A stretch of 64,000 nt of DNA from the NCBI RefSeq assembly GCF_021462505.1, contig NZ_JAKEDV010000010.1, forward strand, positions 1-64,000, given 5' to 3'. This DNA is from Thermus brockianus (lineage in GTDB: Bacteria; Deinococcota; Deinococci; Deinococcales; Thermaceae). Numbering within the stretch: position 1 is the stretch's first letter; every line of letters begins with the position of its first letter. The translations under genes were made by a program, and so were the position numbers. Shown one piece after another: positions 36,204-45,952 of this stretch. The notes beneath the pieces were generated by a model. The model saw only the letters and a list, made by a program, of their open reading frames with translations. It was not told the DNA's origin and made no database searches.

Positions 36204-36263
36204 CTCCAATCCTCCGTGGGGGGCCTTGGCCCCCGCTAAACCCCTGGTAGTATAGCAGACCCG

Positions 36264-36800
36264 CTAGAGTTCGGGAAGGAGGTCCTTAAGCCCCGTGAAG
36301 GGGTGGGAGAGCCCCACCTCGTGGCCGCAGTCCACCAGGTTGCGGTCGGCCCCGCACACCGGGCAAAGCCCCTTGCACCCCTCCTCGCACAGCACGGTGT
36401 AGGGCATCTCCGTGACGAAGGCCTCCGTGAGGAAGGGGAGGAGGTCCAGGTCGGGAAGGCCAAAGGTGTAGTACTCCTCCTCTTCCTCCTCGTGGAAGAC
36501 CACCTCCTTCAGGCCCTCCTGGTAGCGGAGGAGGTGCTGGAAGTGGGCGTGGACGTGGGTGGGGGTGGGCTTGAGGCAACGGCGGCACTCCATGAGGACC
36601 ACCCCTTCCACCTCGCCGGAAAGCCAGTACTCTTGGCCGCCCACGGCGGACACCGCCACCTTCCAGTTGGCCTCGCCCTGCAAGGGGAAGTGCTCCTCGC
36701 CCACATGGAAGGCCTCCCGCACCACGCCTGCGGCCCGGGCGGTGCCTCCTTCCTTCAAAAGGCGGGCTAGGTTAATGCTGGTCACCTCGCGCTGTTCCAT
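36264..36800 (-). CDS. yceD: YceD/DUF177 family protein
   Basis: The 178-residue product has the family CxxC in ECRRCL (about residues 71-76) and the C-terminal block LCEEGCKGLCPVCGADRN with four cysteines, likely a zinc site. YceD proteins are encoded next to rpmF in many bacteria and plants and affect 23S rRNA processing or accumulation. The detailed mechanism is unsettled. TATACT precedes the ATG by seven bases. Confidence 0.9.
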   Translation of the reverse strand: MEQREVTSINLARLLKEGGTARAAGVVREAFHVGEEHFPLQGEANWKVAVSAVGGQEYWLSGEVEGVVLMECRRCLKPTPTHVHAHFQHLLRYQEGLKEVVFHEEEEEEYYTFGLPDLDLLPFLTEAFVTEMPYTVLCEEGCKGLCPVCGADRNLVDCGHEVGLSHPFTGLKDLLPEL

Positions 36801-37211
36801 CCTTACAAGTATAGCGCCTTTAGGGCGGATTTCCTAGCCTGACGGGCCAGGGGCTACCCGCGGCGATGGTCACTTGACACGATGGAAAGGGCGCGCCTTT
36901 CGCTTTCACATGGTATAGCGAGCCCTTGAAGGGCCCTCGTCCGTCTTTTTTGGACCGCGTCAAGCGTTACGGTGAAGTGCTAGAATGGGGGTACCGGCAC
37001 CCGCCGGAGGGCATCTTGACAAACGGTTTTCCCCTTGCGCAAGGGCTTTATGCGCTTTGGCCCTCTCATCGCCCGTTCCCCATGCGCCTGCCTAACAGCA
37101 TAAACCCCCAAAAATGGCCCTTATACGGCGTGTGCATATTCCAGACTTCATCTTTCTCAGAAAACCCCCTCCGGAGCATGCCCTCCAGGACGCTATTCCT
37201 AAGGGGTTGCC
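36801..37211 (+). other. Non-coding region: yceD promoter and presumed CRISPR leader
   Basis: No convincing gene is seen in these 411 bases. TATACT for yceD is at 36808-36813 on the minus strand. Two TTGACA boxes occur at 36874-36879 and 37016-37021 without a matching -10 at standard spacing, and TAGAAT stands at 36981-36986 with a poor -35. A 14-bp perfect palindrome, CCCTTGCGCAAGGG, is at 37032-37045. The right part, which abuts the first repeat, is relatively A/T-rich for this genome and should contain the leader that drives array transcription and spacer uptake. Its last bases (37195-37211) resemble the 3' part of the repeat. Confidence 0.5.
36808..36813 (-). promoter_or_regulatory. -10-like TATACT, 7 bases before the yceD start
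   Basis: On the minus strand TATACT is followed by TGTAAGG and the ATG at 36800. TAGGAA at 36831-36836 would be a weak -35 at 17 bases spacing. Confidence 0.5.
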
Positions 37212-37549
37212 GTTGCAAGAGATGCTTCCCCGTAAGGGGATTGCGACAAGATTTTTCTAGAGGCGTAGGAGTAAATGAAAGCCAGGTTGCAAGAGATGCT
37301 TCCCCGTAAGGGGATTGCGACACTTCGGAGGACGCCCTTACCACGCGCCCGTTCGCCCCGAGTTGCAAGAGATGCTTCCCCGTAAGGGGATTGCGACAGG
37401 TAGGGCACCCCGTACCCACCCCATACCTCCTGATAAGTTGCAAGAGATGCTTCCCCGTAAGGGGATTGCGACTGTCCTCCCAGGGTAAAGGGTGTCTACC
37501 TAGCCGATAACCGGTTACAAGAGATGCTTCCCCGTAAGGGGATTGACGC
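37212..37549 (+). CRISPR. CRISPR array, five 36-bp repeats and four spacers, no adjacent cas genes
   Basis: Repeats at 37212-37247, 37286-37321, 37362-37397 and 37437-37472 are identical; each starts GTTGCAAGAGATGCTT and ends GTAAGGGGATTGCGAC. The fifth (37514-37549) is degenerate: G-to-A at position 4 and a rearranged last five bases. Spacers are 38, 40, 39 and 41 bases. The repeat can fold through TCCCC/GGGGA. The end ATTGCGAC is the expected 5' crRNA tag, and the degenerate last copy marks the distal end, so the leader is on the left and transcription is rightward. The 3' half matches repeats I recall from T. thermophilus arrays served by type I or III Cas proteins. No cas gene is in the window. 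Confidence 0.97.
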
Positions 37550-37666
37550 TGTCTTGCCCTGCCCCCAGGCCCCTCGTGCCGCTTTGGGTGGCCCCGTGCG
37601 GGTCTGGGGCGGGGTGGTTTGGGCTTGCGGGCATAAACTTCCCGGGCAACGCATAGGGCTTTCTGC

Positions 37667-37672
37667 TACCAT
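37667..37672 (+). promoter_or_regulatory. -10-like TACCAT, 7 bases before the arginase start
   Basis: TACCAT overlaps an in-frame ATG at 37671 and is followed by seven bases and the ATG at 37680. There is no ribosome-binding site, so a leaderless start at 37680 is favoured. Confidence 0.45.
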
Positions 37673-37679
37673 GCCCCCC

Positions 37680-38546
37680 ATGGAACGGGTAGCGGTGGTT
37701 GGGGTGCCCATGGACCTGGGGGCGGGAAGGCGCGGGGTGGACATGGGGCCTTCCGCCCTGCGCTACGCCCGGCTTTTGGAGGAACTGGAAGCCTTGGGCT
37801 ACCTGGTGGAGGACTTAGGGGACGTGCGGGTGCCCGTGGCGGAAACCCTTAGGGGGCGCAAGGGGCCCTACCTGGAGGAGATCCGCCAGGCGGCCCTGGA
37901 CCTAAAGGAGAGGCTTCGCGCCTTGCCCGAAGGGGTTTTCCCCATCGTCCTTGGGGGGGACCACTCCCTTTCCATGGGCTCGGTTTCCGGCGTGGCCAAG
38001 GGGCGGCTTGGGGTTATCTGGGTGGACGCCCACGCCGACTTCAACACCCCGGAGACGAGCCCTTCCGGGAACATCCACGGCATGCCCCTGGCGGTGCTCT
38101 CCGGGCTAGGCTACACCCGGCTCACGGAGGTTTTCCAGGCGGTGGACCCCAGGGACGTGGTCCTCATCGGGGTGCGGAGCCTGGACCCCGGGGAGAGGCG
38201 GCTTCTGCGGGAGATGGGGGTCAGGGTCTACACCATGCACGAGGTGGACCGCCTGGGCATCGCCCGCATTGCCGAGGAGGCCTTGGCCTACCTGGACGGC
38301 CTACCCCTGCACGTTTCCCTGGATGCGGACGTCCTGGACCCCACCCTGGCCCCCGGGGTGGGCACCCCGGTGCCGGGAGGGCTTACCTACCGGGAGGCCC
38401 ACCTCCTCATGGAAATCCTCGCCCAGACCGGGCGGGTGCGAAGCCTGGACCTGGTGGAGGTGAACCCCATCCTGGACGAGCGGAACCGCACGGCGGAGAT
38501 GATGGTGGGCCTGGCTTTGAGCCTTTTGGGCAAGCGCATCCTCTAG
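37680..38546 (+). CDS. rocF: Arginase
   Basis: This ureohydrolase splits arginine into ornithine and urea. The 288-residue product has the manganese site motifs GGDHS, DAHADFNTPETSPSGNIHGMPLA and SLDADVLDP. The SPSGNIHGMP loop is typical of arginase rather than agmatinase or formiminoglutamase. The ATG at 37680 gives the family start MERVAVVGVPMDLGAGRRGVD; ATG 37671 would add three residues. It lies just after the CRISPR array and is unrelated to it. Confidence 0.94.
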   Translation: MERVAVVGVPMDLGAGRRGVDMGPSALRYARLLEELEALGYLVEDLGDVRVPVAETLRGRKGPYLEEIRQAALDLKERLRALPEGVFPIVLGGDHSLSMGSVSGVAKGRLGVIWVDAHADFNTPETSPSGNIHGMPLAVLSGLGYTRLTEVFQAVDPRDVVLIGVRSLDPGERRLLREMGVRVYTMHEVDRLGIARIAEEALAYLDGLPLHVSLDADVLDPTLAPGVGTPVPGGLTYREAHLLMEILAQTGRVRSLDLVEVNPILDERNRTAEMMVGLALSLLGKRIL

Positions 38547-38935
38547 GGGACCCTGGCCCGAAGGGCTTCCCCAAGGCGGCTTCCCTGGAGAAAGGCCTGG
38601 CGCAGGCGGGCGTAGCTGGGGCGGCGCTTGCGGTAAAGGAGGGGCTCGAGGGCGCCCCTCGCCCACTCGCTCACCAAAACGGGGAAGTCCAGGCCCGTGT
38701 CCAGGAAGTAGTTTTCCGCTTCCCGCCACGCCCCCTCCAGGCGGCGGAAGAGGGCGGCGAGGTCCTTAGGGGGCGGGGCCTCGGGCCAGAGGAAGCCGCT
38801 CGCCACGCCCAAAAGCCACGCCCCCCGGATGCCCTTGGGGAGGCCTTGGGCCAAAAGCCGCACCCCCGCTAAGGGGTCTTCCTCCCATAGCTCTGGGGAC
38901 AAGGGGGCTAAGGGGTCCTCCACGTTTCCCTTCAC
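38543..38935 (-). CDS. Unknown protein
   Basis: A GTG at 38935 opens a 130-residue protein (VKGNVEDPLAPLSPELWEED) that I do not recognise. It is rich in Leu, Ala and Arg and looks helical (ALFRRLEGAWREAENYFLDTG, YARLRQAFLQGSRLGEALR), with one short hydrophobic stretch near residue 40. Its stop overlaps that of convergent rocF. It follows the nqo operon on the same strand, but a strong terminator separates them. A TTG further upstream at 38962 is a weaker start because it lies next to the terminator. Confidence 0.55.
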   Translation of the reverse strand: MKGNVEDPLAPLSPELWEEDPLAGVRLLAQGLPKGIRGAWLLGVASGFLWPEAPPPKDLAALFRRLEGAWREAENYFLDTGLDFPVLVSEWARGALEPLLYRKRRPSYARLRQAFLQGSRLGEALRARVP

Positions 38936-38960
38936 TTTACCCAAGCCCCAAAAAGGGCAC

Positions 38961-38982
38961 AAGGGGGGCCAAGGCCCCCCTT
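38961..38982 (-). terminator. Intrinsic terminator of the nqo operon
   Basis: AAGGGGGGCC (38961-38970) and GGCCCCCCTT (38973-38982) form a perfect 10-bp stem with a 2-base centre. In the minus direction it is followed by GTGCCCTTTTT. It lies just after the nqo14 stop and should end the 14-gene transcript. Confidence 0.8.
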
Positions 38983-38998
38983 GGGATGCCGCATGGAC

Positions 38999-40279
38999 CT
39001 AGCCCGCCGCCAGGGCGGGAAGAACGGTTCCCGGGAAAAGCCCGAGGAGGAGGAGGAAAAGGGCCACCAAAAGGGCCACGTTCCGGGCCAGGGGCCTGGG
39101 GGCGGCTTCCGCCTCGCCCTTTTGGAAGACCATGAGGGCCAGGCCCAGGTAGTAGTAGGCGCTCACGGCGCTCGTGAGGAGGGCCAGGACCAAAAGCCCC
39201 CACTGCCCCGCCTTGGCCGCCTCCGTGAAGACCAGGTACTTCCCCCAGAAGCCCGCCAAGGGGGGTAGGCCCAGGAGGGAGAGGGCGGCCACGAAGAGGC
39301 TTAGGCCCAGGAGGGGGTCCTTGTGGAAGAGGCCCTTGAGGCGCTCCAGGGGCACCTGGTCCGGGGAAACCTCCGAGAGCACGGCGAAGGCCAGGCCCGT
39401 GGCCAGGACGTAGGTGAGGAGGTAAAAGCCCAAGGCCTGGGCGTTCCCGGTATAAAGGGCCAGGGCCATGTACCCGGCGTGGGCGATGGAGGAGTAGGCG
39501 AGAAGCCTCTTGGCCTCCTTCTGGCTCAGGGCGGCCAGGTTGCCGATGAGCACGGAAAGGGCCACGAGGAGGGCCAAAGCGTCCCCCGCCCCTGGGGCCA
39601 CCACCCGGAGGAGGGCGGCGAAGGCGGCGGCCTTCACCCCCGTGGCCATGAAGAGGACCACCGGGGTGGGGCTACCCTGGTAGACGTCCGGGGTCCAGAA
39701 GTGGAAGGGGGCCAGGGCCACCTTGAAGCCGAGCCCCACCAGGAGGAGGGCCAAGGCCAGGGCGTAGAGGGGGCCTTCCCCGGGGGTGCCCGCCAGGAGG
39801 CTTCCCGTGGCCCCGTAGAAGAGGGCGGTGCCGTAGAGGAAGAAGGCGGCGGCCAAGGCCCCCAGGAGGAAGTACTTGAGGGCCGCCTCGAGGCCCGCCC
39901 CCCGCCGCCAGGTGGCGAGGGCGTAGAGGGGAAGGGAGAGGGCCTCGAGGGCCACCAGCATCAGGACCAGGTTCTTGGTGGAGGCGAGGAGGTGCATCCC
40001 CGTGGCGGCGTAGAGGACGAGCAGGTAGAACTCAAAGCGCCGGGTGCGCACGAGCCCCACGGTCCAAAGGGCCCCCAGGAGGGCGAGGAGGGTGAAGGCC
40101 CGGGAAACGCCGTCCACCTGGTAAGGCCCAAAGGCCTCCGCCCGCCCCCAGGTGAGGAGGAGGGCAAATAGCCCCAGGGAAAGCCCCAGGATGGTGAGCC
40201 GCTTGAAGGCGGGGACGGAGACGAAAAAGCCTAGAAGGGTGAGGACCACCGAGAAGCCGGCCAGCACCAAAAGCGTCAT
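38999..40279 (-). CDS. nuoN: NADH-quinone oxidoreductase subunit N (Nqo14)
   Basis: This is one of the three antiporter-like, proton-pumping membrane subunits of complex I. The 426-residue product has about 14 membrane segments, with the conserved helix-7 region ALAPFHFWTPDVYQGSPTPVVLFMATGVKAAA and the channel lysines in this and the LLAYSSIAHAGYM region. It is the last gene of the nqo operon. Its ATG overlaps the nqo13 stop by four bases. Confidence 0.96.
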   Translation of the reverse strand: MTLLVLAGFSVVLTLLGFFVSVPAFKRLTILGLSLGLFALLLTWGRAEAFGPYQVDGVSRAFTLLALLGALWTVGLVRTRRFEFYLLVLYAATGMHLLASTKNLVLMLVALEALSLPLYALATWRRGAGLEAALKYFLLGALAAAFFLYGTALFYGATGSLLAGTPGEGPLYALALALLLVGLGFKVALAPFHFWTPDVYQGSPTPVVLFMATGVKAAAFAALLRVVAPGAGDALALLVALSVLIGNLAALSQKEAKRLLAYSSIAHAGYMALALYTGNAQALGFYLLTYVLATGLAFAVLSEVSPDQVPLERLKGLFHKDPLLGLSLFVAALSLLGLPPLAGFWGKYLVFTEAAKAGQWGLLVLALLTSAVSAYYYLGLALMVFQKGEAEAAPRPLARNVALLVALFLLLLGLFPGTVLPALAAG

Positions 40280-41685
40280 GCGCCACCTCCGAGGATGCGG
40301 GCGAAGGCCTCCGCCAAGGGCCTAAGGCCCTGTAGGAAAAAGCCCGGGAAGACGCCCAGGAGGACCAAGGCCAAAACGGCCAGAAGGGCGAAGGGCCACT
40401 CTTCCCCCCCAAGGTCCGCCACCTGCCTCCCCTCCTCCTCCCAGAAGGTCTTCTGGAAGGCGGTGAGGGCGTAGGCGGCGGAGGCGATCACCGAGAGGAA
40501 GGCGAAACCCGCAAGCCAGGGGCTCGCCTTGTAGGCCCCAAGCAGGGTCATGAGCTCCCCGGGGAAGCCGGCGAGGCCGGGAAGCCCCACCATGGCGAGG
40601 AAGAGGAAGAGGGCCAAGGCGGCAAGCCCCGGGGCGCTATGGGAGAGGCCCCGGTAGCGCCCGATCTCCAGGGTGTGAAGCCTTTCATAAAGCCGCCCCG
40701 CCAAGAGGAAAAGCCCCCCCGTGTAGACGCCGCTCGCCGCCAGGAGGTAGAGCCCCCCTAGGGCCCCTTCCGGGGTCCCGGAGAAGACCCCTAAAGCCGC
40801 CACCCCCATGTGGGAAACCCCGGCGTAGGCGAGGAGGGTCTTGAAGTCCTTGGCGGAGAAGGCCACCCAGGCCCCATAGACCGCGGAAAGGGCCGCCAGG
40901 AAGAGGAGAAGCCCCTGGAGCTCGGCGAAGCCCTCGGGGGCTAGGGGGATGGCGTAGCGGAAGAAGGCGAAGACCCCCACCTTGTACAGGGTGCCCATGG
41001 CGTCCGCCAGGCCCGAGGGGTGGTTTTCCCGGTGGAAGAGGGGAAGCCAGGCGTGCACCGGGAAGAGGGGCGTCTTGATGGCGAAGGCCAAGGCGAAGCC
41101 CAGGAAGACCCAGAGGGCGGCCTCGCCCCGCACGGGGTGGGCGAGGAGGTCCTTTAGGAGGAAGGTGGGGCTTCCCCCCAAGGCCTTCACCGCCAGGATG
41201 GCGGCCAGCATGGGCAAGGAGCCCACCAGGGTGAAGAGGAGGAAGGTGTAGATGGCCCTGACCCTGCCTTCTCCCCCGTAGAAGAGGAGCATGAGGAGGG
41301 CGGGGATCAGGGCCGCCTCAAAGAAGAGGTAGAAGACCACCAGGTCCTGGGCGGAGAAGAGGCCCAGAAGGAGCCCTTCCATGAGGAGGGCGAGGCCCAA
41401 AAACCGCCCCTCCACCCGGGCCACGAGGGCCCCCAGGAGGACGGTGAGCCCCACCGTGAGGAAGAAGAGGGCGGAAAGCCCGTCCAGGGCGAAGGCCCAG
41501 TAGACCCCCGCCCCCGGCAGGAGGGGCAGGCTTACGGCGAAGCTTTCCCCGCCCCTTTGGGCCAGGAAAAGAGCCAGGTTCAGGGCGAAGGAGGCCAAGG
41601 CCCCCAGGACCCCCAAGGCCCTAGGGGCGCCCAAGAGGAGGAGCACCCCAAAGAGGATGGGTAGGAGGATGGCCAAGACTACCAC
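40276..41685 (-). CDS. nuoM: NADH-quinone oxidoreductase subunit M (Nqo13)
   Basis: This second antiporter-like subunit has 469 residues and about 14 membrane segments. [38 protein letters not shown] and [16 protein letters not shown] are the conserved proton-channel blocks, and [15 protein letters not shown] contains the conserved channel Glu. It overlaps nqo12 by seven bases. Confidence 0.97.
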   Translation of the reverse strand: MVVLAILLPILFGVLLLLGAPRALGVLGALASFALNLALFLAQRGGESFAVSLPLLPGAGVYWAFALDGLSALFFLTVGLTVLLGALVARVEGRFLGLALLMEGLLLGLFSAQDLVVFYLFFEAALIPALLMLLFYGGEGRVRAIYTFLLFTLVGSLPMLAAILAVKALGGSPTFLLKDLLAHPVRGEAALWVFLGFALAFAIKTPLFPVHAWLPLFHRENHPSGLADAMGTLYKVGVFAFFRYAIPLAPEGFAELQGLLLFLAALSAVYGAWVAFSAKDFKTLLAYAGVSHMGVAALGVFSGTPEGALGGLYLLAASGVYTGGLFLLAGRLYERLHTLEIGRYRGLSHSAPGLAALALFLFLAMVGLPGLAGFPGELMTLLGAYKASPWLAGFAFLSVIASAAYALTAFQKTFWEEEGRQVADLGGEEWPFALLAVLALVLLGVFPGFFLQGLRPLAEAFARILGGGA

Positions 41686-43499
41686 CGCATCACCCCCAGG
41701 AGGACAAGGACGCCCAGCACGAAGAGGAGGGCGTACACCCTAAGGTAGCCCGCCTGGAGCCGGGCCACGCCCTGCCCCAGGTCCCGCACCGCACCCCCAA
41801 GGCCAAAGTACCCCTTGAGGAGCCCGAAATCCCCCTGAAGGAGGGCTTCGGCCAGGGCCTTCAGGGGGTTCACCAGGAGGGCGTTATAGATCTGGTCCAC
41901 GTAGAAGCTTTCCCGGCTCGCCCGCTCAAAGGCCAGGTACCAGGCGGGGAAGGTTTTCCGTTGGAAGAAGGTGTAGCCGAGCCAAAGCCCCAGTAGGGCC
42001 ACCAGGGCGGAGAGGGCGATGAGGCCCCACTCGGCCCCCAAGGAGAGGTGGTGGGCCTCCACCTCCGCCAAAGCCGGCTTCAGGAAGGGCTCCAGCACAT
42101 TGGGCAGGGGATGGGGCAGGGCCAGGTAGCCCGCAAGCACCGAGCCCAGGGCCAGGAGGTGGTTGGGCCAAAGCATCACCGCCGGGGCCTCGTGGGGGTG
42201 GTGGTGGCCCCTTTCCTCCCCCAGGAAGACCAGGACGAACCAGCGCATGGCGTACATGGCGGTGAGGACCGCCACCAAGAGCGCCCCCACGTAGAAGCCC
42301 ACCCCGCCGAAGGGGTAGGTGAGGGTGGCGGTGAGGATGGCGTCCTTGGACCAGAAGCCCGAAAGGAGGGGTAAGCCCCCCAGGGCTAGGGCGCCGATGA
42401 GCCCGTGCCAACGGGTCAGGGGCAGGTGCCGCCAGAGCCCGCCCATCCGGCGCACGTCCTGTTCCCCGCCCAGGGCGTGGATCACGCTCCCCGAGGCCAG
42501 GAAGAGGAGGGCCTTGAAGAAGGCGTGGGTGAAGACGTGGAAGAGCGCCACCCAGTAGGCCCCCACCCCCGCCGCCAGGAACATGTACCCGAGCTGGCTG
42601 ATGGTGGAGTAGGCCACGATTTTCTTGATGTCGGTCTGCCCGAAGGCGGAAAGGGCCCCGTAGAAGGCGGTGAGGAGGCCGATGACGGCGATGGCGTAGG
42701 AAACGTCGGGCAGAACGCTATAGAGGAAGGAGCTCCGGGCGATGAGGTAAACCCCGGCGGTCACCATGGTGGCGGCGTGGATGAGGGCGGAAACCGGGGT
42801 GGGGCCGGCCATGGCGTCGGGAAGCCAGACCATGAGGGGCACCTGGGCGCTTTTCCCCACGGCCCCCAGGAAGAGGAAAAGCCCCGCCAGGGCCAGGAGG
42901 GAGGGGTTCTTCAGGGGGCCTTCCAAGGCCTCCTTGAGCTCGGAGATGGAGAGCGTCCCATAGAGGGCCCAGAGGATGGCCATGCCCAGGAGGAAGCCCA
43001 GGTCGCCGATGCGGTTCACGATGAAGGCCTTGCGGGCGCTATCGGCGTACTGGGCGTTCTTGTACCAGAAGCCGATGAGGAGGAAGCTCGCCAGGCCCAC
43101 CCCTTCCCAGCCGATGAACATCACCGGGTAGCTATCCGCCAGGACCAGGGTGAGCATCATGGCGATGAAGAGGTTGAAGTAGGCGAAGAAGCGGCTATAG
43201 CCCGGGTCCCCGTGCATGTAGCCGATGGCGTAGACGTGGATGAGGAAGCCCACCCCGGTGACGATGAGGAGCATGAAGCCCGAGAGGTTGTCCAAAAGGA
43301 GGCTAAAGGGGATGCCGGGAAGCCACTCCGCCTCAAAGCGGGCCCCACCTCCAAGGAGGAGGCCCACGCCCACCAGGAAGGAGAGGAGCACGAGGGCGGA
43401 GGCGATGACCCCGGGAAGGGGTTCCCGCATCCGTTTGCCGAAAAGCCCCAGGAGGGCAAAGCCCAAAAGGGGCAGGAGGATGGTGGATAGAAGCGCCAT
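41679..43499 (-). CDS. nuoL: NADH-quinone oxidoreductase subunit L (Nqo12)
   Basis: This is the distal antiporter-like subunit, 606 residues with about 16 membrane segments and the long amphipathic C-terminal helix that runs along the membrane arm. Conserved blocks are [16 protein letters not shown] (channel Glu), [38 protein letters not shown] and [17 protein letters not shown]. The gene starts with ATG two bases after the nqo11 stop. Confidence 0.97.
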   Translation of the reverse strand: MALLSTILLPLLGFALLGLFGKRMREPLPGVIASALVLLSFLVGVGLLLGGGARFEAEWLPGIPFSLLLDNLSGFMLLIVTGVGFLIHVYAIGYMHGDPGYSRFFAYFNLFIAMMLTLVLADSYPVMFIGWEGVGLASFLLIGFWYKNAQYADSARKAFIVNRIGDLGFLLGMAILWALYGTLSISELKEALEGPLKNPSLLALAGLFLFLGAVGKSAQVPLMVWLPDAMAGPTPVSALIHAATMVTAGVYLIARSSFLYSVLPDVSYAIAVIGLLTAFYGALSAFGQTDIKKIVAYSTISQLGYMFLAAGVGAYWVALFHVFTHAFFKALLFLASGSVIHALGGEQDVRRMGGLWRHLPLTRWHGLIGALALGGLPLLSGFWSKDAILTATLTYPFGGVGFYVGALLVAVLTAMYAMRWFVLVFLGEERGHHHPHEAPAVMLWPNHLLALGSVLAGYLALPHPLPNVLEPFLKPALAEVEAHHLSLGAEWGLIALSALVALLGLWLGYTFFQRKTFPAWYLAFERASRESFYVDQIYNALLVNPLKALAEALLQGDFGLLKGYFGLGGAVRDLGQGVARLQAGYLRVYALLFVLGVLVLLGVMRW

Positions 43500-43501
43500 G
43501 C

Positions 43502-43789
43502 TTACCCCCTAAGCTCCGATAGGTCGTCCACCGCGGTGCTTTCCCGGTGGCGGAAGATGGCCACGATGAGTCCGAGGCCCACCGCCACCTCCGCGGCGGC
43601 GATGGCGATGACCATGAGGGCGGCCACCTGCCCTTCCAGTCCATGGGCCTTGGCGAAGCCCACCAGGGAAAGGTTGGCGGCGTTCAGCATGAGCTCAATG
43701 GAGAGGAAGACCAGGATGGCGGTCCTGCGGGTGAGGACGCCATAGACCCCGAGGGCGAAGAGGAGGGCGGAGGCGAAAAGGTAGCTCAT
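43502..43789 (-). CDS. nuoK: NADH-quinone oxidoreductase subunit K (Nqo11)
   Basis: This 95-residue membrane subunit has three helices. The conserved membrane glutamates are in [16 protein letters not shown] and [14 protein letters not shown], part of the proton path next to the E-channel. The ATG overlaps the nqo10 stop by four bases. Confidence 0.97.
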   Translation of the reverse strand: MSYLFASALLFALGVYGVLTRRTAILVFLSIELMLNAANLSLVGFAKAHGLEGQVAALMVIAIAAAEVAVGLGLIVAIFRHRESTAVDDLSELRG

Positions 43790-44319
43790 CGGAGCACCTC
43801 CTCCTTGCGCTCTTCGGGGCGCAGGGCGTCTAGGGGACGGCTGGGTTGCACCAAGGCCACCGCCACCACCGTGGCCGCCATGAGGAGGAAGCCCACGGCG
43901 AGGAGCACGAGGAGCCAGTCCCCGTAGAGGAGGGGGCCCAAGGCCTGGGGAAGCCCTCCCTGTAGGTCCTGGGTGAGGGCGAGCTTCAGGCCCAAGAGCC
44001 CGGAGAGGAGGACCCCCGCCACCCCGAGGGAGAGGAGGGCGGCCAGGGGCTTGGAGCGCACCAAGGGGTCAAAGCCCACCTCGCCTTGGGCGGCGAAGAG
44101 GAGCATGATGACGAAAAGGAAGAGGACCACGATGGCCCCGGCGTAGACGATGATCTGGATGAACCCGAGAAAGCGGGCGTCCAGGGCCACGTACACCCCG
44201 GCCAGGACCAGGAAGTTGGCGATGAGGGCCAAGGCAGCGTGGATGGCGTTTCTCAGGGTTACCACTAGAAACCCGGTGGCGAGGAGCAAAAGGATGGCCA
44301 AGGCTTCCCAGGGGCTCAC
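43786..44319 (-). CDS. nuoJ: NADH-quinone oxidoreductase subunit J (Nqo10)
   Basis: This membrane subunit of 177 residues has five helices. [22 protein letters not shown] is the conserved third helix, which has a pi-bulge linked to opening of the quinone-to-pump coupling path. It is coupled by four-base overlaps to nqo9 and nqo11. Confidence 0.96.
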   Translation of the reverse strand: MSPWEALAILLLLATGFLVVTLRNAIHAALALIANFLVLAGVYVALDARFLGFIQIIVYAGAIVVLFLFVIMLLFAAQGEVGFDPLVRSKPLAALLSLGVAGVLLSGLLGLKLALTQDLQGGLPQALGPLLYGDWLLVLLAVGFLLMAATVVAVALVQPSRPLDALRPEERKEEVLR

Positions 44320-44864
44320 TTTTTTCCTCCTTCCGTGGGGGCCTTGAAGCCCTCCAGCTCGGGCCGCACGTAGGGCACCACGTAGCCGGGCTTCACCGCC
44401 TTCCCGGTCATCTTGGCCTCGCGCCGCTGGGGTTTGGTGCCCACCACGTCCACCAGCATGTCCTCCTTGCCGTAGATGAGGTCGGAGTACTGGTAGTCCG
44501 CCATCTCAAAGTCGTAGCCGAGGACGATGGCCCCCGTGGGGCAGGCCTCCTCGCAGAGGCCGCAGAAGATGCACCGGAGCATGTTGATCTCGTAGACCTT
44601 GGCGTAGCGCTCCCCGGCGGAGACGGGGTTTTCCGGGTCGTTCTCGGCGGGTTCCACGTAGATGGCGTAGGCGGGGCAGGCGGCGGCGCAGAGGGAGCAG
44701 CCGATGCACTTCTCCAGGCCGTTGGGGTGGCGGGTGAGGACGTGCCGCCCGTGGAAGCGGGGCTTTAGGGCCACGGGGGCGTCGGGGTAGGGGACGGTCA
44801 CCGGCTTGGAGAAGAGGTACTTCAGGGTGATGCCGAGGCTTTGCGCTAGGGCTTTTAGGGTCAT
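44316..44864 (-). CDS. nuoI: NADH-quinone oxidoreductase subunit I (Nqo9)
   Basis: This ferredoxin-like peripheral subunit has 182 residues and carries clusters N6a and N6b. The two [4Fe-4S] motifs are [15 protein letters not shown] and [15 protein letters not shown]. They pass electrons from Nqo3 to Nqo6. The reading frame overlaps nqo8 and nqo10 by four bases each. Confidence 0.97.
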   Translation of the reverse strand: MTLKALAQSLGITLKYLFSKPVTVPYPDAPVALKPRFHGRHVLTRHPNGLEKCIGCSLCAAACPAYAIYVEPAENDPENPVSAGERYAKVYEINMLRCIFCGLCEEACPTGAIVLGYDFEMADYQYSDLIYGKEDMLVDVVGTKPQRREAKMTGKAVKPGYVVPYVRPELEGFKAPTEGGKK

Positions 44865-45952
44865 GCGCCACCTCCTTTGCGCACGGGCTTGGGGCTATAG
44901 AAGAAGGCCCCGAGGAGGGCGAGGAAGCTTAGGGCGGAGAGGTAGACGAGGTAGACCCGGGGCAGGTCCAGGGCCACCACCAAGGCGGTGACCAGGAACC
45001 AGAAAAGGGCCACGGGGAAGAGGAACCCCCAGCCGAAGCGCAGAAGCTGGTCGTAGCGGAGGCGGAACCAGGTGGCCCGGATCCAGATGAAGAAGAAGAG
45101 GAAGAAGGCGATCTTGAGGAACATCCAGAGGTAGGGGACGTTGAAGAAGGGCATGGTCCAGCCCCCCAGGAAGAGGGTGGGGATGAGGGCGCTTGCGGTG
45201 ATGAAGTGGATGTACTCCGTCATCTGGAAAAGCGCCCACTTGATGGAGCTATATTCCGTGTGGTAGCCGCCCACCAGCTCCTGTTCCGCCTCGGGGAGGT
45301 CAAAGGGGGTGCGGGCGGCCTCGGCCAGGGCGGCGATGGCGTAGACCAAGAAGGCGGGGAAGGCGTAGAGGAAAAGCCAGCCGTTTTCCTTTTGCCAGTT
45401 GACGATGTCGTTCAGGTTGAGGCTCCCCACCAAAAGCACCGGGGCGAGGAGGGCGATGCCGAGGCCGAGCTCGTAGGAGATGAGGCTTGCGGAGGAGCGC
45501 AAGGACCCCAGGAGGCTATACTTGCTCCCCGAGGCCCACCCCGCCAGGAAGATGCCGTAGATGGCCATCTCGCTCACGGCGAAGAGGTAGAGGATCCCCA
45601 GGTCCAGGTTGACCACCCAGGGGTGGAAGCCGAAGAAGCTCCCTGGCGGGCCGAAGGGGATGGCGCCGAAGGCCAGGAGGGCGAAGACCACCCCGAGGAG
45701 GGGCGCGAGGACGAAGAGGACCTTGTCGGCGCGCTCCACCACCAGGTCTTCCTTGAAGATGCTCTTGATGGCGTCGGCGATGGGCTGGAAGAGGCCGAGG
45801 GGTCCCACCCGGTTCGGGCCCATGCGGATCTGGAAGCGGGCGAGGAGCCTCCTTTCAATGAGGGTCATGAAGGCGAAGGCGGTGAGGAGGCCCACCACCA
45901 CCAAAAGGGCCTTTAGGGCCACCATCCAGTAGGGGTCCAGGGGGTAGTTCAC
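44861..45952 (-). CDS. nuoH: NADH-quinone oxidoreductase subunit H (Nqo8)
   Basis: This 363-residue membrane subunit forms the quinone chamber and links it to the pumps. [31 protein letters not shown] is the conserved first cytoplasmic loop; [26 protein letters not shown] holds the acidic funnel residues. About eight membrane segments are seen. Confidence 0.97.
   Translation of the reverse strand: MNYPLDPYWMVALKALLVVVGLLTAFAFMTLIERRLLARFQIRMGPNRVGPLGLFQPIADAIKSIFKEDLVVERADKVLFVLAPLLGVVFALLAFGAIPFGPPGSFFGFHPWVVNLDLGILYLFAVSEMAIYGIFLAGWASGSKYSLLGSLRSSASLISYELGLGIALLAPVLLVGSLNLNDIVNWQKENGWLFLYAFPAFLVYAIAALAEAARTPFDLPEAEQELVGGYHTEYSSIKWALFQMTEYIHFITASALIPTLFLGGWTMPFFNVPYLWMFLKIAFFLFFFIWIRATWFRLRYDQLLRFGWGFLFPVALFWFLVTALVVALDLPRVYLVYLSALSFLALLGAFFYSPKPVRKGGGA

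Noticed and set aside
36874-37052. TTGACA boxes in the region before the CRISPR array as promoters
   Set aside because: Neither has a -10 match at 16-19 bases; they are noted in the region description only.
36926-37309. A 127-codon open frame on the plus strand
   Set aside because: It runs through the leader into two CRISPR repeats and a spacer, has no ribosome-binding site and no recognisable domain.
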